This document shows, in pieces, positions 1-5,362 of a DNA stretch of 5,362 nt. Each line of letters starts with the position of its first letter. Position 1 is the first letter of the stretch. This DNA comes from an uncultured Verrucomicrobiales bacterium (GTDB lineage Bacteria > Verrucomicrobiota > Verrucomicrobiia > Verrucomicrobiales > Akkermansiaceae), in contig CALLBE010000174.1 of assembly GCA_938001985.1 (NCBI GenBank), forward strand, positions 1 through 5,362, written 5' to 3'. The notes under the pieces were generated by a model. The model was given only the letters and a program-made list of their open reading frames with translations. It did no database searches and had not been told where the DNA came from. The position numbers and the translations under genes were made by a program.

Positions 1-405
1 CACATAGCCTTGAGCTTCGATCACATCACCAACCTTGAATGGTTTGAAAAGAATGATCATCACGCCACCAGCAAAGTTCTGAAGCGTGCCTGAAAGAGCC
101 ATACCCACAGCTAAACCAGCAGAACCTAAAAGAACGGTGAAGGAAGTGGCTTCAACTCCAGCAGTGTTTGCAGCGGCAATCACCACACAGATTTTTAATA
201 GAATACTAATAATAGAAGATAAAAAACCTCTCAACGAGTCATCTTCAACTTGTTTTTTAAGCACTCCAGAGATGATCCCTGAAAGCGCTTTGACGATAAT
301 AAAACCAATGACTAAGACGAGGACACCTTGCCCGAATTTAATTAAATAAGGGTTGAGGGCGGTCAGATCAATACTGCTGAGTGAGGTTAATAGAGGTGTT
401 TTCAT
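1..405 (-). CDS. mscS: MscS-family mechanosensitive ion channel, N-terminal part (3' end outside window)
   Basis: Encodes the first 135 residues of a small-conductance mechanosensitive channel, an inner-membrane homoheptamer that opens under membrane tension and releases solutes during osmotic downshock. The three-helix membrane domain is visible: TM1 about residues 17-40, TM2 about 60-83, and the glycine/alanine-rich pore helix TM3 about 88-120, with core AGLAVGMALSGTLQNFAGG (residues 96-114). It is followed by the family's F-K-x-G-D motif (123-127), which leads into the cytoplasmic beta domain beyond the window. Compared with E. coli MscS from memory, the pore leucines L105/L109 correspond to L98/M102 here. 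The N-terminus is short, so this is an MscS-sized channel and not a large MscK/MscM type. The ATG at 405-403 gives a natural N-terminus; no Shine-Dalgarno sequence precedes it. The gene is divergent from the Aas-like gene. The reading frame is open to base 1, so the cytoplasmic part cannot be judged. Confidence 0.93.
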   Translation of the reverse strand, partial: MKTPLLTSLSSIDLTALNPYLIKFGQGVLVLVIGFIIVKALSGIISGVLKKQVEDDSLRGFLSSIISILLKICVVIAAANTAGVEATSFTVLLGSAGLAVGMALSGTLQNFAGGVMIILFKPFKVGDVIEAQGYV

Positions 406-417
406 AAAATGAAATGT

Positions 418-435
418 TGAGATTTTAAAATCACA
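418..435. promoter_or_regulatory. 18-bp near-palindrome in the divergent junction (possible operator or shared promoter element)
   Basis: The sequence TGAGATTTTAAAATCACA is an inverted repeat. The inner 12 bases (GATTTTAAAATC, 421-432) are perfectly palindromic, and the outer arms add TG/CA with one A/A mismatch on each side. It lies between the divergent mscS start (405) and the Aas-like gene. Because it is symmetric, TAAAAT (5 of 6 matches to a -10 box) reads on both strands (426-431 plus, 427-422 minus), but neither has a good -35 partner at normal spacing. It could be a binding site for a dimeric regulator or a back-to-back -10 region. AT-rich palindromes also arise by chance, so the function is inference. 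Confidence 0.35.
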
Positions 436-449
436 CTTTTATGCCGAAA

Positions 450-479
450 TTGCAAATCAAATTCTGTTTGCTCATTAAT
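450..479 (+). promoter_or_regulatory. Candidate promoter for the Aas-like gene
   Basis: TTGCAA (450-455) and ATTAAT (474-479) are separated by 18 bases and each matches the sigma-70 consensus at four of six positions. Transcription from here would begin about 486, which fits translation from the ATG at 504 but would exclude the ATG at 441. The surrounding DNA is much more AT-rich than the coding region downstream. This is a weak match found by eye and competes with the palindrome-centred alternative at 418-435. Confidence 0.25.
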
Positions 480-503
480 AGAAATCTAGTTACTTTAATC
501 GCC

Positions 504-2612
504 ATGAATCCGACCCTTGGCGAAAATAAAGCAGAATCCGTAACATTGGTCATCCCCAGTCGTGTCGATTCTATTATTTTTCACAAGATACTCCGTCGGT
601 TTTCTCACAGGCCAATTGTGCTTTTAGCCGAAGAAAACTTAACGATCTGCTCGGAGGTCATGAGAGTGATTGAAAATGCAAAGGTAGATGCCTTTGCCTT
701 CAATCCAAAAGATGACGTTAGGAAGGTCGCTGAGAATCTCTGTCGTTCATTAGCGCCAGACACTCATGTGATTTACATTCCGCCTGCATTGCCTGTATTA
801 AAAGGGAGTGCTTCACAGATCCCGACTTCTATTCTTCAATTCTTATGTGAGCTAGGATTGCCAGTCCTCCCTATAGGCGTTCACTACCCATTAGAGTCCA
901 CCCTCCCGACATCAGGAGAAGAAACGGAGAATCTGTTTCATATCGAGAAGCTAATTGACCCTGCTATCCTTTCGCCTTCGAAGATAAGGCAGGGCTTTTA
1001 TTCCGCTATTGAGCAGTGTTTTGCTCAGCGCCCCTTCTCAAGACTTTCTCTCGGCAGTTTAATCATTAAGAGCCTGAAGGCCTCGCCAAACGGCATGATC
1101 GAAGACGGCGCGGATGATAGCACGTTGAGTTATGAGAAACTTTTGGCCATCAGCATGACCTTAGCGGGCCAGATTAAGAAACTGACTCAACAACGCCGAG
1201 TTGCCATTGTTTTACCCCCAGGAAAAGCGGGGTCGATTGCTAACATCGCTACCGTTTTGGCCAATAAGGTGCCTGTGAATCTCAACTTCACGGCGAGCAC
1301 GGACTCTATCGAATCTGCGATCCGACAATCTTCCGTGGACCTCGTTTTATCAGCGTCGGCACTGGAGTCCAAAGCCCCTAACTTCCCATGGAAATTCTTT
1401 GGAAAGCCTTACCTCCTAGATCAAGAACTCCCGAAACTTAAAGGAAAGATAGGCCGGACTCTTTTACTTAATAAGCTGAGATCTGCAGACAGCTTAATTA
1501 AAGCCTATAACACGGAAAAATTCTCGGGCGAAAAAGAGGCAACTTTATTATTCACCTCCGGCTCATCCGGTGAACCCAAGGGAGTCCCTCTCAGTCATAA
1601 GAATATTGTCTCCAACATTTGTCAGCTATTTTTAAGATTGGGGCTTGAAGAGAAAAGCAACATGCTAGGGTGCTTACCTTTATTCCATTCATTCGGCCTG
1701 AGCTGGGGAATGTGGTTCCCTCTACTCACCGGACATAATTTGGTCACGTTCACCAGCCCTCTTGAGCAAAAACGCCTAGCAGAGCTCATTGACAAGCATA
1801 GCATTAAAATGCTGATTGTAACCCCGACGTTTTTACGTGGTTACTTGCGTCGAGCGGCGCCTGAGCAATTAAAATCCTTACGTTTAGTCATCACAGGAGC
1901 TGAAAAACTCCCACAAAAACTCGCAGATCAATTCGAGGATAAATTTGGGATTCGCCCTCTGGAAGGCTACGGGTTGACGGAGACCTCGCCAGGAGCTCAC
2001 ACCAACTTACCTCAGCAAGACCAAGACACATCCCTACCAACCAGTGTTGAAAAAAGCGTGGGGCAACCGTTTCCAGGGGTCGCTGTTGAAATCGATTCTT
2101 TAGATCAAGCTTCGAATGGAGATCCCAGACAGCCGGGTGAAATTTTATTAAAAGGCCCGAACGTCTTTAATGGCTACCTAAACAAGCCCTCTCTGAATCA
2201 AGAAATCTTGAATAATGGGTGGTTCCGCACAGGTGATATTGGGTATTTAGACGATGATGGCTACCTACACATCAGCGGACGTTTGAGTCGTTTTTCTAAA
2301 ATAGCAGGCGAGATGGTGCCTCACGAAGTGGTTGAAGAGCATATCACTCAGCTATTAGGCCTCGATGATGCCGATGAGCGTTCCATTGCCATTGTTGGCG
2401 CGCCGGATGAGAAGAAGGGTGAATGTTTAATCTTATTAAGCACCGTTGACGCTCTCGTTCATGAGATCAAATTGGCTTTGCTTAAAAAAGGTATTCCGGC
2501 CATTTGGGCTCCTAAAGAGGTTTTAAAAGTAGCAGCCATTCCTATTCTCGCTTCGGGTAAATTAGATATCAAAGCTTGTAAAGGGCTGGTAGATAATCGC
2601 GAGACGGCTTAG
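504..2612 (+). CDS. Aas-like acyl-ACP/acyl-CoA synthetase with a degenerate N-terminal PlsC-like acyltransferase half
   Basis: 702 residues from this start, laid out like E. coli Aas (about 719): an acyltransferase-like half (about 15-180), then an AMP-forming ligase (about 205-700) that activates a fatty acid with ATP for transfer to ACP or CoA. Ligase motifs are complete: P-loop TSGSSGEPKG (351-360), PLFHSFG (392-398), GYGLTET (488-494), RTGD (575-578), GRLSRFSKIAGEMV (592-605, nearly the Aas form GRVKRFAKIAGEMV) and the C-terminal catalytic lysine K686 in SGKLD. In the N-terminal half, the place of NHxSxxD reads VIPSRVDS (16-23) with no histidine, and the place of FPEG reads IPPA (92-95), so acyltransferase activity is unlikely. 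An in-frame ATG at 441 would add 21 residues. I prefer 504 because 441-503 is very AT-rich (20 of 63 G+C), leaves only 35 bp to the divergent gene and holds a promoter candidate. The stop overlaps the convergent peptidase stop. Confidence 0.9.
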   Translation: MNPTLGENKAESVTLVIPSRVDSIIFHKILRRFSHRPIVLLAEENLTICSEVMRVIENAKVDAFAFNPKDDVRKVAENLCRSLAPDTHVIYIPPALPVLKGSASQIPTSILQFLCELGLPVLPIGVHYPLESTLPTSGEETENLFHIEKLIDPAILSPSKIRQGFYSAIEQCFAQRPFSRLSLGSLIIKSLKASPNGMIEDGADDSTLSYEKLLAISMTLAGQIKKLTQQRRVAIVLPPGKAGSIANIATVLANKVPVNLNFTASTDSIESAIRQSSVDLVLSASALESKAPNFPWKFFGKPYLLDQELPKLKGKIGRTLLLNKLRSADSLIKAYNTEKFSGEKEATLLFTSGSSGEPKGVPLSHKNIVSNICQLFLRLGLEEKSNMLGCLPLFHSFGLSWGMWFPLLTGHNLVTFTSPLEQKRLAELIDKHSIKMLIVTPTFLRGYLRRAAPEQLKSLRLVITGAEKLPQKLADQFEDKFGIRPLEGYGLTETSPGAHTNLPQQDQDTSLPTSVEKSVGQPFPGVAVEIDSLDQASNGDPRQPGEILLKGPNVFNGYLNKPSLNQEILNNGWFRTGDIGYLDDDGYLHISGRLSRFSKIAGEMVPHEVVEEHITQLLGLDDADERSIAIVGAPDEKKGECLILLSTVDALVHEIKLALLKKGIPAIWAPKEVLKVAAIPILASGKLDIKACKGLVDNRETA

Positions 2613-3112
2613 GGCCAAGCGGCGTGAATGTGTGCGGAATGCCCCACATCTCCTGGGCCCAAGAGTTCAGTGGCTCCCATTTCTTTAAATAAACGAAGAA
2701 CTCTTCGATAATAAGGGTTCTTCCAGCTAACTGGCCTATTATTAATGGTGTTAATATCAACAGCCTTGCCTTTGTAATGGCGTGATTGTCGAGAGTGACT
2801 CGCCCCCGCAATACTACTGATTCTGATTTTGTAACCACTATCCACTACCTTTTTCAAAGCACGCAAAAGTCTAATATCGAGGTGGACTAGGCCTCCGGGA
2901 GCGTTTCCGTAACGACTGACTTTTGATTTCTTCCCTTTACTCGCGTCTTCCAGATTTTCCCAAGCGCTCGCGCCATCATTAACTCGGCTGGGATGAAACC
3001 TCTGGAATCTAACATTAGGATCGTTGAGAAGCTCTCTGGCCAATCGCTGACGCTCAGTTTCTGCGAAGAGAACCGAGGACGCAAGTAGTAGAAAAAGGAG
3101 GAGGTTTTTCAA
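2609..3112 (-). CDS. Secreted M15/LAS-type zinc peptidase (putative peptidoglycan peptidase)
   Basis: A 167-residue exported protein. Residues 1-18 form a signal peptide (KN, then a leucine-rich core, likely cut after LFA-18). The metallopeptidase signature SxHxxGxAxD is exact at 110-119 (SRHYKGKAVD), giving zinc ligands H112 and D119 with the usual seven-residue spacing. An HIH at 161-163 near the C-terminus should supply the third ligand (H163) and a catalytic histidine (H161), as in the HxH members of the LAS group (MepA, YcbK/MepK, Streptomyces albus G type). Relatives cut peptide bonds in the murein stem or crosslink; the exact bond here is unknown. The start is TTG (3112-3110): no ATG lies in frame upstream before a stop at 3145-3143, and the only internal ATG (residue 145) would lose the domain. 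It begins 4 bases after the mnmG stop without a ribosome binding site, so co-transcription and perhaps translational coupling are likely. A VanY-like DD-carboxypeptidase is an alternative. Confidence 0.87.
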   Translation of the reverse strand: MKNLLLFLLLASSVLFAETERQRLARELLNDPNVRFQRFHPSRVNDGASAWENLEDASKGKKSKVSRYGNAPGGLVHLDIRLLRALKKVVDSGYKIRISSIAGASHSRQSRHYKGKAVDINTINNRPVSWKNPYYRRVLRLFKEMGATELLGPGDVGHSAHIHAAWP

Positions 3113-3116
3113 AAGC

Positions 3117-4988
3117 TTAAGTTTTAGGTCGTGTGCGTTTTTCTATCCAGACGGATAAGATAGCTATGTCAGCAGGTGTCACACCACTGATTCGAGCAGC
3201 TTGACCCAAAGTTTTAGGGCTGATTTCTGAAAAACGGAGCTTAGCCTCTCTCTTCAACCCATGAATGTCTTCATAGTTGAGATCCTCGGGAATATTCTTT
3301 TCTTCCTGACGCTTCATCTTATCAATCTGTCTGGATTGACGCTTGATATGGCCTTCGTATTTCAGGTCAATTTCAATCATATCCCAAAGCTCTTCACTGA
3401 ATTTTGAGCGAATTTCTTCAGGCAGCTGTCTCCATTCATTATTCTTCTGACGGAACCAATGATCGAGCTTCATCGAAGCATGAGTGGTGTCTCTACAAAA
3501 TTGATACCCATGGGTGAGGTCGGCTTGTTTTTGAAGAACGTTGTTAAAGCGTTCTGGAGTGATGAGGCCGGCTTTGTGTGCTTTTTCAGACAGGCGTAAA
3601 TCAGCATTATCCTGTCTTAGTAATAAGCGGTATTCAGCTCGCGAGGTGAACATTCGATAAGGTTCTGTGCAGCCTTTTGTCACGAGATCATCGACCATCA
3701 CGCCAATATAGGACTCTTCGCGACCTAAGTTAAAGGTGGACTCTCCAAGCACTTTCAGCGCCGCATTGGTTCCCGCGACAAGTCCTTGAGCAGCGGCTTC
3801 TTCATACCCTGAAGTTCCGTTAATTTGCCCCGCAAAGTCTAGGCCTGATATTTGCTTGGTTTCTAGCGTTGGTTGTAATTGCGTAGGTGGGCAGTAATCA
3901 TACTCCACGGCGTATCCTGGGCGGATGATCTCACAATTCTCCATCCCCTTAATGGATCTTAAAAAGTTGAGCTGAACTTCATAAGGTAAAGAAGTTGAGA
4001 CGCCATTTACATAAAATTCATTGGTCTGATAACCCTCTGGCTCTAGGAAAACCTGATGCCTCTCCTTGTCAGCAAAACGCACGACTTTATCCTCAATTGA
4101 TGGGCAATAACGCGGGCCTGTCCCTTCGATAACACCACAGTACATGGGCGATTTATCCAAGTTTGAGCTGATGATGTCATGAGTTTCTGGATTCGTATAC
4201 GTGATCCAGCAGGGGGATTGTTTTAATGAAAAGTCAGGTGATCCCCAGGAGTTTAAGGTGAAGATGTCTTGGGGTGAGGCCTTGAGGGAGGAGGGGTTAA
4301 AGCTGAAGTGAGGCGCTGGGATGTCACCATTTTGTTGATCCATTACTGAAAAATCAAGTGAGCGACCATTCAAGCGGCAAGGGGTTCCTGTTTTAAATCG
4401 ATCCACTTCGAAGCCTAGCATTTTAAGCGAGTCACTCACGGTTGACACAGCATCACCCATGCGGCCTCCTTTTTCATTTTTAAGCCCAACATGCATTAAA
4501 CCTCGCATGAAGGTACCCGCACTTAGCACGATTGATTTGCAATTGAAGACCAAATCCAAGCTGGTTCGTATGCCTGTTATCTGGTCGTTTTTCACCAAAA
4601 TCTCAGCCACATTGCCTTGGTGCATGTCTAAGTTCTCTTGGTTTTCAATGATCCATTTGGTTCGGAACTGGTAGGCTTTTTTATCACACTGAGCACGAGG
4701 CGCGCGAACACTCGGGCCTTTTTTCGCATTCAACATTCTGAACTGAATCCCAGTGGCATCAGTATTCAAGCCCATGTGCCCACCTAAAGCATCGATTTCA
4801 CGAACCATGTGGCCTTTCCCAAGCCCCCCGATGGCTGGGTTGCAAGACATCGCTCCAATGGTATCCAAATTCTGGGTCAATATAGCGGTGCGGCAACCAC
4901 GCCTCGCTGCCGCTAAGGCCGCTTCGACACCCGCGTGCCCAGCACCGATAACCAGTACATCATATTCCTTTGGATAGACAAAACTCAT
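3117..4988 (-). CDS. mnmG: tRNA uridine-5-carboxymethylaminomethyl modification enzyme MnmG (GidA)
   Basis: MnmG is an FAD protein that, with the GTPase MnmE, uses methylenetetrahydrofolate and ammonia or glycine to install aminomethyl or carboxymethylaminomethyl groups on the wobble uridine U34 of several tRNAs in the cytoplasm. The 623-residue length matches the family (E. coli about 629). Visible landmarks are the N-terminal dinucleotide-binding GAGHAG (15-20), SCNPAIGGLGKGH (48-60) with C49, the first family signature GPRYCPSIEDKVVRF (291-305) with C295, and the second (386-409: AGQ, N390, GYEE, AGTNA). C49 and C295 correspond to the two conserved E. coli cysteines C47 and C277. The C-terminal MnmE/tRNA-binding helical domain (about 540-615) is complete. 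Between FSF (228-230) and the conserved CWITYTN there is a longer segment than in E. coli. The ATG at 4988 is followed at once by the FAD motif; no Shine-Dalgarno sequence is visible. The peptidase gene follows after 4 bases. Confidence 0.98.
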   Translation of the reverse strand: MSFVYPKEYDVLVIGAGHAGVEAALAAARRGCRTAILTQNLDTIGAMSCNPAIGGLGKGHMVREIDALGGHMGLNTDATGIQFRMLNAKKGPSVRAPRAQCDKKAYQFRTKWIIENQENLDMHQGNVAEILVKNDQITGIRTSLDLVFNCKSIVLSAGTFMRGLMHVGLKNEKGGRMGDAVSTVSDSLKMLGFEVDRFKTGTPCRLNGRSLDFSVMDQQNGDIPAPHFSFNPSSLKASPQDIFTLNSWGSPDFSLKQSPCWITYTNPETHDIISSNLDKSPMYCGVIEGTGPRYCPSIEDKVVRFADKERHQVFLEPEGYQTNEFYVNGVSTSLPYEVQLNFLRSIKGMENCEIIRPGYAVEYDYCPPTQLQPTLETKQISGLDFAGQINGTSGYEEAAAQGLVAGTNAALKVLGESTFNLGREESYIGVMVDDLVTKGCTEPYRMFTSRAEYRLLLRQDNADLRLSEKAHKAGLITPERFNNVLQKQADLTHGYQFCRDTTHASMKLDHWFRQKNNEWRQLPEEIRSKFSEELWDMIEIDLKYEGHIKRQSRQIDKMKRQEEKNIPEDLNYEDIHGLKREAKLRFSEISPKTLGQAARISGVTPADIAILSVWIEKRTRPKT

Positions 4989-5018
4989 GAATCTGAATCA
5001 ATGTAATTCACTCATGAA
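4983..5018. repeat. Nine-base direct repeat over the mnmG start, enclosing a five-codon upstream ORF
   Basis: ACTCATGAA (plus strand) occurs at 4983-4991 and again at 5010-5018, exactly 27 bases apart. On the mnmG strand each copy reads TTCATGAGT, and the downstream copy is the real mnmG start. The upstream copy opens a tiny frame, ATG AGT GAA TTA CAT TGA (5015 down to 4998), that is in frame with mnmG but closed by TGA. It may be chance, a duplicated start region, or a leader peptide. No ribosome binding site supports translation of it. Confidence 0.3.
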
Positions 5019-5069
5019 GTTAATCAAGAAAAGAGATCGCCCCTGTTTTTTAATCCTGTTTTCGGTATT

Positions 5070-5362
5070 TTAAGCAGGAGGGTAGTACTCATTAAATAAC
5101 TGCTGAGTGTAGGCTTCTGCCTTTTTACGGCTCCACAGGCGAATCCAAGGGTAGCGGATCATGAGGCTGACGATTAATGAAAAACGCTTGAGGAAAGAAC
5201 CCTTCCATTTTCTTCCTGAGACTAACCACTCTTGGCCCAAGTACAGAATTTCACCTCTCTCACGCCAACGAAAGCTGGCTTCCACGTCTTCCATGAGCGG
5301 TTGCTTTGGAAAACCACCGGATAATTCCAGAGTCGAACGGCGAACAATCATGGTTTGGTCAC
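5070..5362 (-). CDS. Family-2 glycosyltransferase, C-terminal part (5' end outside window)
   Basis: The C-terminal 97 residues of a GT-A fold glycosyltransferase that resembles the small family-2 enzymes of the TIGR04283 kind. The frame is open to the right edge and reads (G)DQTMIVRR, then SGGFPKQPLMEDVEASFRW. The two bases at the edge fit a glycine codon, giving the GDQ seen in relatives. The GGFP motif followed by PLMEDVE carries the ED pair that usually provides the catalytic base of inverting GT2 enzymes. A basic, aromatic tail ends in YYPPA. The ATG at 5351 is an internal methionine and not the start, because the conserved GDQ lies upstream of it. Donor and acceptor sugars cannot be read from this part. 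It lies 81 bp upstream of mnmG in the same direction with no obvious terminator, so a shared transcript is possible. Confidence 0.85.
   Translation of the reverse strand, partial: DQTMIVRRSTLELSGGFPKQPLMEDVEASFRWRERGEILYLGQEWLVSGRKWKGSFLKRFSLIVSLMIRYPWIRLWSRKKAEAYTQQLFNEYYPPA

Noticed and set aside
86..349. Open frame on the plus strand across the mscS region
   Set aside because: It lies antisense to the clearly recognisable MscS membrane domain; its translation has no family features.
2607..2620. Possible bidirectional terminator GCTT-AGGGCC-AAGC at the convergent junction
   Set aside because: The stem is only 4 bp and no T-tract follows on either strand, so it does not resemble an intrinsic terminator.
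2569..2838. Second minus-strand open frame overlapping the 3' end of the peptidase gene and the end of the ligase
   Set aside because: It is an alternative frame of the same DNA as the M15 peptidase, whose zinc motif and signal peptide identify the true frame.
4459..4977. Plus-strand open frames opposite the 5' half of mnmG
   Set aside because: They are antisense to highly conserved MnmG sequence and show no motif of their own.
4989..5069. Terminator or clear promoter between the glycosyltransferase gene and mnmG
   Set aside because: Only a weak TGAAT/ATTCA stem of 5 bp and scattered AT-rich hexamers are present; nothing has convincing spacing or a T-tract.
5349..5351. ATG as the start of the glycosyltransferase gene
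   Set aside because: The frame stays open to the window edge, and the upstream residues DQT, with a probable preceding glycine, match a conserved GDQ motif of the family, so the start lies outside.
1..5362. CRISPR arrays, tRNA or rRNA genes, insertion sequences, attachment sites
   Set aside because: No regularly spaced repeats, cloverleaf-like sequences, transposase motifs or long terminal inverted repeats were seen; coding genes fill nearly all of the window.

Overview
The window is a bacterial chromosomal segment with five protein-coding genes packed almost end to end. Two of them run off the edges. By eye the G+C content is somewhat below 50%, with AT-rich intergenic DNA. The protein style, above all the MnmG sequence, reminds me of Verrucomicrobiota (Opitutae-like). 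That is an impression from memory with low to moderate confidence, and no gene here proves a phylum. None of the complete starts has a clear Shine-Dalgarno sequence.

Layout from left to right: (1) the N-terminal 135 residues of an MscS-type mechanosensitive channel on the minus strand, starting at 405. (2) A short AT-rich divergent junction holding an 18-bp near-palindrome at 418-435. (3) A plus-strand gene ending at 2612. It encodes an Aas-like protein, the bifunctional 2-acyl-glycerophosphoethanolamine acyltransferase/acyl-ACP synthetase type. Its adenylating half is intact, but its N-terminal PlsC-like half has lost the catalytic HX4D and FPEG motifs. (4) A minus-strand gene for a small secreted M15/LAS-type zinc peptidase (2609-3112). 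It starts with TTG, and its stop codon overlaps the stop of gene 3. (5) mnmG (gidA) on the minus strand (3117-4988), only 4 bases upstream of the peptidase gene. (6) The C-terminal end of a family-2 glycosyltransferase on the minus strand, which continues past the right edge.

Genes 6, 5 and 4 run in the same direction. mnmG and the peptidase gene are almost certainly co-transcribed, while the glycosyltransferase is separated from mnmG by 81 bp with no visible terminator. Functionally the window mixes tRNA wobble modification (MnmG), envelope work (fatty-acid activation, a wall peptidase, an osmotic safety valve) and a glycosyl transfer step.

I found no mobile element, CRISPR array, tRNA or rRNA, and no clear novel multi-gene system. 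The most unusual item is the Aas-like protein with the degenerate acyltransferase half. The divergent palindrome and the stop-on-stop convergent junction come next.
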